Positions 15,730-24,633 of a DNA stretch of 64,000 nucleotides are shown here, piece after piece. Made by a program: the position numbers and the translations under genes. Positions within the stretch are counted from its first letter, which is position 1. The number at the start of each line of letters is the position of its first letter. Origin of the DNA: Streptomyces lincolnensis (GTDB lineage: Bacteria; Actinomycetota; Actinomycetes; Streptomycetales; Streptomycetaceae); contig NZ_JAIHON010000013.1 in assembly GCF_021173675.1 (NCBI RefSeq), forward strand, positions 124,001 to 188,000, in the 5' to 3' direction. The notes under the pieces are model-generated. The model saw nothing but the letters and a program-made list of their open reading frames with translations. It searched no databases and had not been told where the DNA came from.

Positions 15730-16887
15730 ATGACCGCCATCTCCCTGGGCGTCCCCGAGGTCCCGGTCCGGCCGATCGCCGAGCGGCGCGTGTCGCGGCA
15801 GATCCAGGTCGGTCCGGTGGCGGTCGGGGGCGGGGCCCCGGTGTCGGTGCAGTCGATGACGACGACCCGTACGTCGGACATCGGCGCCACCCTCCAGCAG
15901 ATCGCCGAACTCACCGCGTCCGGCTGCCAGATCGTCCGCGTCGCCTGCCCCACGCAGGACGACGCGGACGCGCTGGCGACGATCGCCCGCAAGTCGCAGA
16001 TCCCGGTGATCGCGGACATCCACTTCCAGCCGAAGTACGTCTTCGCGGCCATCGAGGCGGGCTGTGCGGCCGTCCGGGTCAATCCCGGCAACATCAAGCA
16101 GTTCGACGACAAGGTCAAGGAGATCGCGCGGGCCGCCAAGGACCACGGCACGCCGATCCGGATCGGGGTCAACGCCGGGTCGCTGGACAAGCGGCTGCTC
16201 CAGAAGTACGGCAAGGCCACCCCGGAGGCGCTGGTGGAGAGCGCCCTGTGGGAGGCCTCGCTGTTCGAGGAGCACGGCTTCCGGGACATCAAGATCTCGG
16301 TGAAGCACAACGACCCCGTGGTCATGGTCAACGCCTACACGCTGCTCGCCGAGCAGTGCGACTACCCGCTGCACCTGGGGGTCACGGAGGCGGGCCCGGC
16401 CTTCCAGGGCACGATCAAGTCGGCGGTGGCCTTCGGCGCTCTGCTCAGCAGGGGCATCGGCGACACGATCCGGGTCTCGCTGTCCGCCCCGCCCGCCGAG
16501 GAGGTCAAGGTCGGCATCCAGATCCTGGAGTCCCTCAACCTCAGGCAGCGTCGGCTGGAGATCGTCTCCTGCCCGTCCTGCGGGCGCGCCCAGGTCGACG
16601 TGTACAAGCTGGCCGACGAGGTCACCGCGGGCCTGGAGGGCATGGAGGTGCCCTTGCGGGTCGCGGTCATGGGGTGTGTCGTGAACGGACCCGGTGAGGC
16701 GCGGGAGGCGGACCTGGGGGTCGCCTCCGGCAACGGCAAGGGGCAGATCTTCGTCAAGGGCGAGGTCATCAAGACCGTGCCCGAGTCGAAGATCGTGGAG
16801 ACCCTCATCGAGGAGGCGATGAAGATCGCCGAACAGATGGAGCAGGACGGCGTCGCGTCGGGGGAGCCGGCCGTCACCGTGAGTTGA
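15730..16887 (+). CDS. ispG: 4-hydroxy-3-methylbut-2-enyl diphosphate synthase IspG, hopanoid-operon copy
   Basis: MEP-pathway [4Fe-4S] enzyme converting MEcPP to HMBPP, 385 residues. The N-terminal VSVQSMTTTRTSD, the middle IRIGVNAGSLD, and the cluster-binding Cys residues in SCPSCGRAQVD and MGCVVNGPGEA are all present. The start lies 4 bp after hpnH. It is embedded in the operon with dxs, so precursor supply can be raised together with hopanoid synthesis. Streptomycetes usually also carry a housekeeping copy; that cannot be seen here. Confidence 0.95.
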   Translation: MTAISLGVPEVPVRPIAERRVSRQIQVGPVAVGGGAPVSVQSMTTTRTSDIGATLQQIAELTASGCQIVRVACPTQDDADALATIARKSQIPVIADIHFQPKYVFAAIEAGCAAVRVNPGNIKQFDDKVKEIARAAKDHGTPIRIGVNAGSLDKRLLQKYGKATPEALVESALWEASLFEEHGFRDIKISVKHNDPVVMVNAYTLLAEQCDYPLHLGVTEAGPAFQGTIKSAVAFGALLSRGIGDTIRVSLSAPPAEEVKVGIQILESLNLRQRRLEIVSCPSCGRAQVDVYKLADEVTAGLEGMEVPLRVAVMGCVVNGPGEAREADLGVASGNGKGQIFVKGEVIKTVPESKIVETLIEEAMKIAEQMEQDGVASGEPAVTVS

Positions 16888-16913
16888 ACAGCACGGACCG
16901 AAGGGGGCCCGAC

Positions 16914-18833
16914 GTGACGATTCTGGAGAACATCCGGGGACCACGCGACCTGAAGGCGCTGTCCGAGGCGGAACTCGGCGAACTGTCCGAAGAGATCAGG
17001 GAGTTCCTGGTGCACGCGGTCGCCAGGACCGGGGGGCATCTCGGGCCCAATCTGGGGGTGGTGGAGCTCACCGTCGCCCTGCACCGGGTCTTCGAGTCGC
17101 CGGTCGACCGCATCGTGTGGGACACCGGGCATCAGAGCTATGTGCACAAGTTGTTGACGGGGCGTCAGGACTTCTCGAAGCTGCGCGGCAAGGGCGGTCT
17201 GTCCGGCTACCCCTCGCGCGAGGAGTCCGAGCACGACATCGTCGAGAACAGCCACGCCTCCACCGCGCTGGGCTGGGCCGACGGGCTCGCCAAGGCCCGC
17301 CAGGTGCAGGGCGAGAAGGGCCATGTGGTCGCGGTCATCGGCGACGGCGCGCTGACCGGCGGCATGGCCTGGGAGGCGCTGAACAACATCGCGGCCGCCA
17401 AGGACCGGCCGCTGATCATCGTCGTCAACGACAACGAACGCTCCTACTCGCCGACCATCGGCGGGCTCGCCAACCACCTCGCGACGCTGCGTACGACCGA
17501 CGGCTACGAGAAGGTGCTGGCCTGGGGGAAGGACGTACTGCTGCGGACCCCGGTGGTCGGGCACACCGTCTACGAGTCGCTGCACGGGGCGAAGAAGGGC
17601 TTCAAGGACGCCTTCGCGCCGCAGGGGATGTTCGAGGATCTCGGGCTGAAGTACGTCGGGCCGATCGACGGGCACGACATCAAGGCGGTCGAGTCCGCGC
17701 TACGGCGCGCGAAGCGCTTCCACGGGCCCGTGCTCGTGCACTGCCTCACCGAGAAGGGCCGCGGCTACGAGCCCGCGCTCGCGCACGAGGAGGACCACTT
17801 CCACACCGTCGGGGTGATGGACCCGCTGACCTGCGAGCCGCTCGCGCCGTCCAACGGGCCGTCCTGGACCTCGGTGTTCGGCGACGAGATCGTCCGGATC
17901 GGGGAGGAGCGCGAGGACGTCGTGGCGATCACGGCGGCCATGCTGCACCCGGTGGGCCTGGGCAAGTTCGCGGCGCGGTTCCCGGACCGGGTGTGGGACG
18001 TCGGCATCGCCGAGCAGCACGCCGCCGTCTCCGCCGCCGGACTCGCGACGGGCGGGCTGCACCCGGTCGTCGCCGTCTACGCCACCTTCCTCAACCGGGC
18101 CTTCGACCAGTTGCTGATGGACGTCGCCCTGCACCGTTGCGGGGTCACCTTCGTCCTGGACCGGGCCGGTGTGACCGGCGTCGACGGGGCCTCCCACAAC
18201 GGCATGTGGGACCTGTCGGTCCTCCAGGTCGTCCCCGGCCTGAGGATCGCCGCGCCACGCGACGCCGACCAGCTGCGGGCACAGCTGAGGGAGGCGGTCG
18301 CCGTGGACGACGCGCCCACCCTCGTCCGCTTCCCGAAGGAGTCGGTGGGACCGGAGGTGCCCGCGATCGACCGGGTCGGCGGCATGGACGTCCTGCACCG
18401 ATCCTCGACCGAGCCGGACGTCCTGCTCGTCGCCGTCGGTGTGATGGCCCCCGTCTGCCTCCAGGCCGCCGAGCTGCTCCAGGCGCGGGGTATCGGCTGC
18501 ACCGTGGTGGACCCCCGCTGGGTCAAACCCGTCGACCCGGCACTCCCCGGCCTCGCCGACCGGCACCGTCTGGTGGCCGTCGTCGAGGACAACAGCCGCG
18601 CGGCCGGCGTCGGAGCGGCGGTGGCGCTCGCCCTCGGCGACGCCGAAGTCGACGTACCGGTACGGCGGTTCGGCATCCCGGAGCAGTTCCTCGCGCACGC
18701 CAAGCGCGGTGAGGTGCTCGCCGACATCGGCCTGACCCCCGTGGAGGTCGCCGGGCGGATCGGCGCGAGCCTGGCCGTCAAGGAAGCGGATCTCGCCGTC
18801 AAGGAAGAGCTGTCCAAGGAGCAACAGGAATGA
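16914..18833 (+). CDS. dxs: 1-deoxy-D-xylulose-5-phosphate synthase, hopanoid-operon copy
   Basis: Thiamine-diphosphate transketolase-like enzyme joining pyruvate and glyceraldehyde-3-phosphate, the entry step of the MEP pathway. It shows GGHLGPNLGVVELT, the ThDP motif GDGALTGGMAWEALNN (ending in NDNERS), DRAGVTGVDGASHNG, and the transketolase C-domain. The length, 639 residues, is normal. GTG 16914 has AGGGGG upstream; a TTG at 16884 would overlap ispG but has no ribosome-binding site. The 3' end repeats a short VKEADLAVKEELSK segment and overlaps hpnO by 4 bp. Confidence 0.95.
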   Translation: MTILENIRGPRDLKALSEAELGELSEEIREFLVHAVARTGGHLGPNLGVVELTVALHRVFESPVDRIVWDTGHQSYVHKLLTGRQDFSKLRGKGGLSGYPSREESEHDIVENSHASTALGWADGLAKARQVQGEKGHVVAVIGDGALTGGMAWEALNNIAAAKDRPLIIVVNDNERSYSPTIGGLANHLATLRTTDGYEKVLAWGKDVLLRTPVVGHTVYESLHGAKKGFKDAFAPQGMFEDLGLKYVGPIDGHDIKAVESALRRAKRFHGPVLVHCLTEKGRGYEPALAHEEDHFHTVGVMDPLTCEPLAPSNGPSWTSVFGDEIVRIGEEREDVVAITAAMLHPVGLGKFAARFPDRVWDVGIAEQHAAVSAAGLATGGLHPVVAVYATFLNRAFDQLLMDVALHRCGVTFVLDRAGVTGVDGASHNGMWDLSVLQVVPGLRIAAPRDADQLRAQLREAVAVDDAPTLVRFPKESVGPEVPAIDRVGGMDVLHRSSTEPDVLLVAVGVMAPVCLQAAELLQARGIGCTVVDPRWVKPVDPALPGLADRHRLVAVVEDNSRAAGVGAAVALALGDAEVDVPVRRFGIPEQFLAHAKRGEVLADIGLTPVEVAGRIGASLAVKEADLAVKEELSKEQQE

Positions 18834-20248
18834 CAACAGCGGAATCCGCGTCGCCCTCCTCGCGGGCCGGGGAGTTCGACCTCGGCGCGCTGCTGGCCGA
18901 GCGCGGGGCCGAGCGCTACGAGCTGCACACGAGATACCTCAACCACCAGCTCCCGCGCATGCTGCACACCATCGGCTTCGACAAGGTCTACGAGCGCGCC
19001 GAGGGCGCCCACTTCTGGGACGCCGACGGCCACGACTACCTGGACATGCTCGCCGGGTTCGGGGTGATGGGCCTGGGCCGCCACCACCCCGTCGTCCGCA
19101 AGGCGCTGCACGACGTCCTCGACGCGCAGCTCGCCGACCTCACCCGCTTCGACTGCCAGCCGCTGCCGGGGCTGCTGGCCGAGCGGCTGCTCGCGCACAG
19201 CCCGCACCTGGACCGGGTCTTCTTCGGCAACAGCGGCACGGAGGCGGTGGAGACCGCGCTGAAGTTCGCCCGGTTCGTGACCGGGAAGCCGAGGGTCCTC
19301 TACTGCGACCACGCCTTCCACGGCCTGACCACGGGCTCCCTGTCGGTCAACGGCGAGGACGGGTTCCGGGACGGCTTCGCCCCGCTGCTGCCCGACACGG
19401 CGGTCCCGCTCGGTGATCTCGACGCCCTGGCCCGGGAGGTGAGGAAGGGGGACGTCGCCGCCCTGATCGTCGAGCCGATCCAGGGCAAGGGCGTGCACGA
19501 GGCACCGCCCGGCTACCTCCGCGCCGCCCAGGAACTGCTGCACCGGCACAAGGCGCTGCTGATCGCCGACGAGGTGCAGACCGGCCTCGGCCGCACCGGG
19601 GACTTCTACGCCCACCAGCACGAGGACGGCGTCGAACCCGACCTGGTGTGCGTGGCCAAGGCGCTCTCCGGCGGCTATGTGCCGGTCGGCGCCACCCTCG
19701 GCAAGGACTGGATCTTCAAGAAGGTCTACTCGTCGATGGACCGGGTGCTCGTCCACTCGGCGAGCTTCGGGTCCAACGCCCAGGCGATGGCGGCCGGTCT
19801 GGCCGTCCTGTCGGTCATGGAGAACGAGCAGATCGTCGCGAACGCCCGCGCCATGGGCGACCTGCTGCGCTCCCGGCTCGCGGCACTGACCGACAAGTAC
19901 GAGCTGCTCGCCGACGTCCGCGGCCGGGGCCTGATGATCGGCATCGAGTTCGGCAGGCCCACCTCGCTGAAGCTGCGCAGCCGCTGGGCCATGCTCCAGG
20001 CCGCGCGCAAGGGGCTGTTCGCGCAGATGGTGGTCGTGCCGCTGCTGCAGAAGCACCGCATCCTCACCCAGGTCTCCGGCGACCACCTGGAGGTGATCAA
20101 GCTGATCCCGCCGCTGGTCGTCGACGAGCGGGACGTGGACCGGTTCGTGGACGCCTTCACGGACGTCATGGACGACGCGCACAGCGGCGGCGGGCTGGTG
20201 TGGGACTTCGGCAAGACGCTGATCAAGCAGGCGGTGGCCAACCGCTGA
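18830..20248 (+). CDS. hpnO: HpnO-like class III aminotransferase (aminobacteriohopanetriol synthesis)
   Basis: PLP enzyme of 472 residues. In hopanoid pathways HpnO aminates the C35 position of ribosylhopane to give aminobacteriohopanetriol. Features: GNSGTEAVETALKFAR (phosphate binding), DHAFHGLTTGSLS, LIADEVQTGLGRTG with the Asp contacting the PLP ring, and VAKALSGGYVPVGATLG with the Schiff-base Lys. The ATG overlaps the dxs stop as ATGA. It closes the biosynthetic run; a 75-bp gap with operator-like repeats follows. Role inferred from operon membership; the fold also includes ornithine and acetylornithine aminotransferases. Confidence 0.88.
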   Translation: MTTAESASPSSRAGEFDLGALLAERGAERYELHTRYLNHQLPRMLHTIGFDKVYERAEGAHFWDADGHDYLDMLAGFGVMGLGRHHPVVRKALHDVLDAQLADLTRFDCQPLPGLLAERLLAHSPHLDRVFFGNSGTEAVETALKFARFVTGKPRVLYCDHAFHGLTTGSLSVNGEDGFRDGFAPLLPDTAVPLGDLDALAREVRKGDVAALIVEPIQGKGVHEAPPGYLRAAQELLHRHKALLIADEVQTGLGRTGDFYAHQHEDGVEPDLVCVAKALSGGYVPVGATLGKDWIFKKVYSSMDRVLVHSASFGSNAQAMAAGLAVLSVMENEQIVANARAMGDLLRSRLAALTDKYELLADVRGRGLMIGIEFGRPTSLKLRSRWAMLQAARKGLFAQMVVVPLLQKHRILTQVSGDHLEVIKLIPPLVVDERDVDRFVDAFTDVMDDAHSGGGLVWDFGKTLIKQAVANR

Positions 20249-20274
20249 CGACGGCCCGCCGTACCTGAAGGGGG

Positions 20275-20313
20275 CTTTGCCTCCGAGGCAAGAAATTTGC
20301 CGTGGAGGCAAAG
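20275..20313 (+). promoter_or_regulatory. Two tandem dyads upstream of the XRE-cupin regulator
   Basis: CTTTGCCTCC (20275-20284) and GGAGGCAAAG (20304-20313) form a perfect outer inverted repeat. Within it, two dyads of the form TTTGCC-N5-GGCAA are repeated exactly 20 bp apart (20276-20291 and 20296-20311), about two helical turns. The block ends 10 bp before the regulator start codon, which fits an autoregulatory operator over the promoter. Confidence 0.7.
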
Positions 20314-20323
20314 TCGCGGCTGA

Positions 20324-20953
20324 ATGGAGGGCATGAGCTCTCCCCGTCCGGAGCCGGAACCGCAGGACGATCTGCCGACCGCCGTCGCTCCCCAGCTCCG
20401 CGCCCTGCGCCGGCGCGGCTCCCTCACCCTGGAGGCCGCCGCCCGCGCTGCGGGCCTCTCGCCCGCCCATCTCTCCCGTCTGGAGACCGGGCAACGCCAG
20501 CCCTCGCTGCCGATGCTGCTGGCCCTCGCCCGTGTCTACGGTACGACCGTCTCGGAGCTGCTCGGCGAGACGGTCGCCGAACGGGACGCGGTGGTGCGTG
20601 CCGCCGACATGGAGGCCACCGCGGCCGGCGGCTGGACCTACTGGCAGGCCGGGGCGCCCGGCCGCGGGATGCAGGCCCTGCGGGTCCACGTCCCGCACGG
20701 CTCGCAGGGCGACATCGTGCGGGTGCATCCGGGCGAGGAGTGGCTGTACGTCATCGAGGGACGGCTGCGCCTGCGGCTCGGCGACACCACCCACCTGCTC
20801 GCACCGGGCGACAGCGCGCACTTCGACTCGCTGACCCCGCACCGCATCGCCGCCCAGGACCCCGACGGGGTCGAGCTGCTGTTCGTCCACACCCTGCTGC
20901 AGAGTCCCACGGCCACGCTGTGCCTGGGCCCCACCACCGGAGACAGGTCATGA
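20324..20953 (+). CDS. XRE-family regulator with cupin domain
   Basis: DNA-binding protein of 209 residues. An N-terminal helix-turn-helix (LRALRRRGSLTLEAAARAAGLSPAHLSRLETGQRQPS, residues about 22-58) is followed by a C-terminal cupin barrel (HVPHGSQGDIVRVHPGEEWLYVIEG...LAPGDSAHFDSLTPHR), which may bind a small ligand. No ribosome-binding site is visible ahead of ATG 20324; ATG 20333 is three codons later. A leaderless message is possible because the tandem-dyad operator ends at 20313. It overlaps the next small gene (ATGA), and probably controls itself, its partner and perhaps the hopanoid operon. Confidence 0.9.
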   Translation: MEGMSSPRPEPEPQDDLPTAVAPQLRALRRRGSLTLEAAARAAGLSPAHLSRLETGQRQPSLPMLLALARVYGTTVSELLGETVAERDAVVRAADMEATAAGGWTYWQAGAPGRGMQALRVHVPHGSQGDIVRVHPGEEWLYVIEGRLRLRLGDTTHLLAPGDSAHFDSLTPHRIAAQDPDGVELLFVHTLLQSPTATLCLGPTTGDRS

Positions 20954-21072
20954 AGAACCTGGAAGAGCGGTTCCCGCGCGCCCTGTGGGTGCGCCTGATC
21001 ATCTACATCGCGGTGGGGCACCTCTTCGCCGCGTTCATCTACTTCCTGTTCGAGGCCGGCGCCCGGCAGTAG
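20950..21072 (+). CDS. 40-residue single-pass membrane protein (DUF6126-like)
   Basis: Small protein with one hydrophobic helix (LWVRLIIYIAVGHLFAAFIYFLF) after a short charged N-terminus (MKNLEERFPRA) and a short polar tail. The start overlaps the XRE-cupin stop as ATGA, so the two are coupled. From memory it matches the streptomycete family DUF6126, which is commonly found next to XRE-cupin regulators. Function unknown; a membrane partner or sensor for the regulator is one possibility. Confidence 0.8.
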   Translation: MKNLEERFPRALWVRLIIYIAVGHLFAAFIYFLFEAGARQ

Positions 21073-21095
21073 GCCGCCGGGCGTGGCCGTACGAC

Positions 21096-21893
21096 TCAGT
21101 CGAGGAGGCGCTCGCGCAGCCGCTCGCGGGTCTCCGGGGTGATGCCGAGGCCCTTCTCCAGGTAGGTGTCGACGCCGCCCCAGGTCTCGTCGATGGTGTC
21201 GAAGGCGGCCTGGAGGTACTCGGCCCGCGCGTCGAACAGGGGGGAGAGCAGGTCCATCACCTCGGGGGAGTAGGCCGAGGCGGTGTCGCCGTTGCGGTGC
21301 ACCTTGTAGCGGCGGTGCTTGGCGTTCGACTCCAGGTAGTCGGCGATGATCGCCTCCCGCTCGACGCCCAGGGCGAGCAGGGTCACCGCGATGGACAGAC
21401 CCGCGCGGTCCTTGCCGGCGGCGCAGTGCATCAGGGCGGGGACGCTGTCCTCGGCCAGGGAGTGCAGCACCTTGGAGTGCTCGGCGGTCCGCTCCTTCAT
21501 GATCGTGCGGTAGGAGCCGATCATCCGGGCCGCGGCCTTGCCGTCGCCGAGGATCTCGCGGAGCTGGTCGGTCTCGCCGTCGCGGACCATCTTCCAGAAC
21601 TCGCCGCCGTCCGCCGGGTCGGTCAGCGGGAGGTTCACATTGCGCACCCCCGGCAGCTCGACGTCGGGCCCCTCCAGCTTCTGGTCCGCCGCGTTGCGGA
21701 AGTCGAAGATCGTGTGCAGGCCCAGGGACGCCAGGAAGGCGGCGTCCTCGTCGGTGGCGTGCGCGAGGTGGCCGCTGCGGAACAGTACGCCGTGGCGCAC
21801 CCGCCGTCCGTCCACGGTCGGCAGCCCGCCCACGTCACGGAAGTTGCGGACTCCGGCCAGCTCGGGTTCGGTCGACGGGACCTGCTGCGTCAC
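21096..21893 (-). CDS. Tyrosine-protein phosphatase (Y_phosphatase3 family)
   Basis: Predicted cytoplasmic phosphatase of 265 residues. The catalytic P-loop is HCAAGKDRAG with the expected Cys and Arg, preceded by NFRDVGGLPTVDGRRVRHGVLFRSG, the characteristic N-terminal segment of this family (related to Mycobacterium PtpB and lipid/tyrosine phosphatases). Convergent with the DUF6126-like gene, with only 23 bp between them. Divergent from the GH36 gene. Substrate unknown. Confidence 0.9.
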   Translation of the reverse strand: MTQQVPSTEPELAGVRNFRDVGGLPTVDGRRVRHGVLFRSGHLAHATDEDAAFLASLGLHTIFDFRNAADQKLEGPDVELPGVRNVNLPLTDPADGGEFWKMVRDGETDQLREILGDGKAAARMIGSYRTIMKERTAEHSKVLHSLAEDSVPALMHCAAGKDRAGLSIAVTLLALGVEREAIIADYLESNAKHRRYKVHRNGDTASAYSPEVMDLLSPLFDARAEYLQAAFDTIDETWGGVDTYLEKGLGITPETRERLRERLLD

Positions 21894-22075
21894 GGGGTCT
21901 CCTCCCGGTCGGTTTCCGCCGACGAGGCTCGACGGCGGGCACGCAGTCGACGATACGACATGCGTTCGTACGGCATTGAGTTGTCCACAGGCGTTGTGGT
22001 GAGGGATCGTGGGCCTCGATGATGTTGATGCGTGAGCGGACCTGTTCGCGCGTGTTCGTATCTGTGAGGGACAGC

Positions 22076-24163
22076 ATGCTGGAGATCGCCGACAACGCCC
22101 GTACGTGGATTCTGTCCGGGGCGACCAGCAGTTACGCCGTCCATCTCACCGAGGGCGACGAGCTGCTGCATCTGCACTGGGGCCCCAGGATCGCGCTCGC
22201 CGACGCCGAGGCCCTGGCCGTGTCCCCGCTGCCCACCGCCTCCTCCTTCGAGTCGCCGCTCGACGGACGCGAGGAGTACCCCGTCGAGGGCGGCCCCCGC
22301 TTCGTCCGGCCCGCCCTGTCCGTCCGCACGGACGAGCGGCGCGGCACCGAGTGGACCTTCGAGGCGTACGAGACCTCGGACCCGGACCAGCCCGACGGCG
22401 GCGAGCTGCGGCTGCGGTTCCGGGACGGCGGCCTCACGATCACCCTGCACTACCGGATGCGGGCCGACGTCGTCGAACGCTGGGTGACCCTCCACAACGA
22501 GGGACCCGTCCTGGAGCTCCTGCGGGCCGACTCCGCCACCTGGACGCTGCCCCAGCGCGAGGACTGGCGGCTGTCCCAGCTGCACGGCCGCTGGGCGGCA
22601 GAGTCCCGGCTGGTCCGCGCCCCCCTCACCTACGGCGAGAAGGTCATCGGCAGCCGCCGCGGCCACACCGGGCACCAGCACCTGCCCTGGGTCGCGCTCG
22701 ACACCGACGCCACCGAGGAGCGCGGCGAGGTCTACGGCTGCGCCCTCGGCTGGTCCGGGTCCTGGCGGATCGCCGTGGCCCAGCTCCCGGACGCGCGCGT
22801 GCAGATCACCGGCGGGGCGGGCTACGACGACTCCGGCCTGCTGCGCCTGGCGGCGGGGGAGTCCTTCACCACGCCGGTCTTCGCCGGACTGTGGAGCGAC
22901 GCCGGCTTCGGCGGGGCGAGCCGCGCCTGGCACGCCTACCAGCGCGCCCATGTCGTCCCGGACGCGGACGTGGACCGGCCGGTGCTGTTCAACTCCTGGG
23001 AGGCCACGCTCTTCGACATCTCCGAGCAGCAGCAGGAGGTGCTGGCGCGCCGGGCCGCGGACATGGGCGTCGAACTGTTCGTGGTCGACGACGGCTGGTT
23101 CGGGGCACGCACCAGCGACCAGGCCGGGCTCGGCGACTGGACGCCCAACCCCGACCGCTTCCCCGGCGGCCTCAAGCCGCTCGCCGACCGGGTGCACGCG
23201 CTCGGTATGCAGTTCGGCATCTGGGTCGAGCCGGAAATGGTCAATCCGGACAGCGAGCTGTACCGCGCCCACCCCGACTGGGTGCAGTACCAGCCGGGAC
23301 GCCGGCGGACGGAGATGCGCAACCAGCTCGTACTGAACCTGGCGCGCGAGGACGTCCAGGAGTACCTCTGGGAGCAGTTGGACGCGCTCCTGGGCAGCGC
23401 CCCGATCGACTATGTGAAGTGGGACTTCAACCGCTGCTTCACCGACGCCGGCTGGCCCGGCGACGCCTACCCGCAGCGCCTGTGGGTCGACCACGTGGAC
23501 GCCCTGTACGCCCTGCTGGACCGGCTGCGGGCCGCGCACCCGAACGTCGCCTTCGAGTCCTGCTCGGGCGGCGGCGGCCGGATCGACCTCGGTGTCCTGA
23601 GCCGTACCGACCAGGTGTGGACCTCCGACAACACCGACCCGCTCGACCGGCTCGCCATCCAGCACGGCTTCAGCCAGATCCACCCGGCCCGGGTCATGGC
23701 CGCCTGGGTCACCGACAGCCCCAACACCCAGCTCAACGGGCGGGTCAGCTCGCTGCGCTTCCGGTTCGTCAGCGCCATGGCCGGGGTGCTCGGCGTCGGC
23801 GGGGACCTCTCCGAGTGGACCGAGGAGGAGCTCGCCGAGGCCCGCGACTGGGTGGCCCTCTACAAGGAGATCCGCCCGCTCGTGCAGCGCGGCGACCTCT
23901 ACCGGCTCCGGCCTCCGGCGGGCGGGCTCAGCGCGGTGCAGTACGTGCTCGGCGACGAGACGGTCGTCCTCGCCTGGCTCCAGGCCCAGCACTACGGCGA
24001 GCCCGTCCCGGCGCTGCGGCTGCGCGGTCTCGATGCGACGGCGTCGTACGAATGCCGCGAAACGGGTGAAGTGCACCGCGGTGCCGTACTGCTGCACCAC
24101 GGACTGCGCACCGGGCTGCGGGGCGACCTCGATGCGACGGTTCTCCGACTGCGTCGCATCTGA
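22076..24163 (+). CDS. Alpha-galactosidase, GH36 family
   Basis: Glycoside hydrolase of 695 residues releasing terminal alpha-galactose from oligosaccharides such as raffinose or melibiose. It has an N-terminal beta-supersandwich, then a TIM barrel with VDDGWFGAR, GIWVEPEMVN, and the nucleophile motif YVKWDFNRC; CSGGGGRID and TSDNTDPLDRL contain the acid/base Asp. No signal peptide, so it is intracellular. ATG 22076 has GAGGG five bases upstream; the frame is open from 22019 without better support. Transcribed alone, divergently from the phosphatase gene. Confidence 0.93.
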   Translation: MLEIADNARTWILSGATSSYAVHLTEGDELLHLHWGPRIALADAEALAVSPLPTASSFESPLDGREEYPVEGGPRFVRPALSVRTDERRGTEWTFEAYETSDPDQPDGGELRLRFRDGGLTITLHYRMRADVVERWVTLHNEGPVLELLRADSATWTLPQREDWRLSQLHGRWAAESRLVRAPLTYGEKVIGSRRGHTGHQHLPWVALDTDATEERGEVYGCALGWSGSWRIAVAQLPDARVQITGGAGYDDSGLLRLAAGESFTTPVFAGLWSDAGFGGASRAWHAYQRAHVVPDADVDRPVLFNSWEATLFDISEQQQEVLARRAADMGVELFVVDDGWFGARTSDQAGLGDWTPNPDRFPGGLKPLADRVHALGMQFGIWVEPEMVNPDSELYRAHPDWVQYQPGRRRTEMRNQLVLNLAREDVQEYLWEQLDALLGSAPIDYVKWDFNRCFTDAGWPGDAYPQRLWVDHVDALYALLDRLRAAHPNVAFESCSGGGGRIDLGVLSRTDQVWTSDNTDPLDRLAIQHGFSQIHPARVMAAWVTDSPNTQLNGRVSSLRFRFVSAMAGVLGVGGDLSEWTEEELAEARDWVALYKEIRPLVQRGDLYRLRPPAGGLSAVQYVLGDETVVLAWLQAQHYGEPVPALRLRGLDATASYECRETGEVHRGAVLLHHGLRTGLRGDLDATVLRLRRI

Positions 24164-24404
24164 GACTTCTGCCCGAATTGATGCATCCCTCCCAACTCCT
24201 TATGTAATAGGGGGAGCTGTGAAAGTGCTGCGTGAGGAGCGTCATATTCGTGACCGTGCGTTGTGCGTCATGTTCACGTAATCAACATGCTTTTCAAGGG
24301 GATTTGACGTGTGTGATCACCCTCCGGTCCACGGAGGGTGACCGGGAATTCTCGTAGCGGATCTACAGAAACGCATACGCAACACAACCACCGCTTGTCC
24401 CTGT
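24164..24404 (+). other. Leader/intergenic region upstream of the c-di-AMP riboswitch
   Basis: It contains a candidate promoter, TTGATG (24178-24183), 17 bp, TATGTA (24201-24206). A GTG-initiated 20-codon frame follows (24219-24281) with GGGGGAG just upstream. A perfect 10-bp hairpin lies at 24317-24341 (TCACCCTCCG, loop GTCCA, CGGAGGGTGA), which may terminate the GH36 message. The proper start of the peptidase transcript is probably between this hairpin and the aptamer. Confidence 0.45.
24317..24341 (+). terminator. Perfect 10-bp hairpin after the GH36 gene
   Basis: TCACCCTCCG and CGGAGGGTGA pair fully around a 5-base loop, about 155 bp after the alpha-galactosidase stop and before the riboswitch. 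There is no T-run. It most simply ends read-through from upstream. Confidence 0.5.
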
Positions 24405-24620
24405 GCGTCTTGGTCGCTTACGTTCGCCACCGATCCGGACGGACGCCCAATCCTGCCGCCGCCCGGATTCCGCACACACTCACCCGTACACGGCAGGAGC
24501 GGGGGACCCACAGGCAGTACCGCCTGTTCCGGTCTCCGGAACAGGCTAGGGGTTAAGCCGTACTTCGGTACGGCCGGGCATCTCCAGTCCGAACCCGACA
24601 GCTCACCTCGTAGGCGCCGG
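24405..24620 (+). ncRNA. ydaO/yuaA-type c-di-AMP riboswitch
   Basis: The stretch has the conserved aptamer pieces of the actinomycete c-di-AMP riboswitch: GGGGTTAAGCCG, a hairpin GCCGTAC-TTCG-GTACGGC, CCGGGCATCTCCAGTCCGAA, CCCGACAGCTCACCTCGTAGG, and upstream CAATCCTGCCGCC. An extra hairpin CCTGTTCCGG-TCT-CCGGAACAGG lies inside. It ends 14-20 bp before the ATG of a LysM-M23 cell-wall peptidase, the classic target class in Streptomyces. The 5' boundary is approximate. Ligand binding is expected to reduce expression. Confidence 0.88.
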
Positions 24621-24633
24621 AGAGGAATTCGTC

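Noticed and set aside
18077..20890. 937-residue minus-strand frame opposite dxs and hpnO
   Set aside because: Long antisense frames are common in high-GC DNA; the plus strand holds well-recognised enzymes and the antisense protein has no family features.
21981..21989. TTGTCCACA, a perfect streptomycete DnaA-box sequence, upstream of the GH36 gene
   Set aside because: Single isolated box without neighbours; expected by chance at this frequency, and no other origin features are present.
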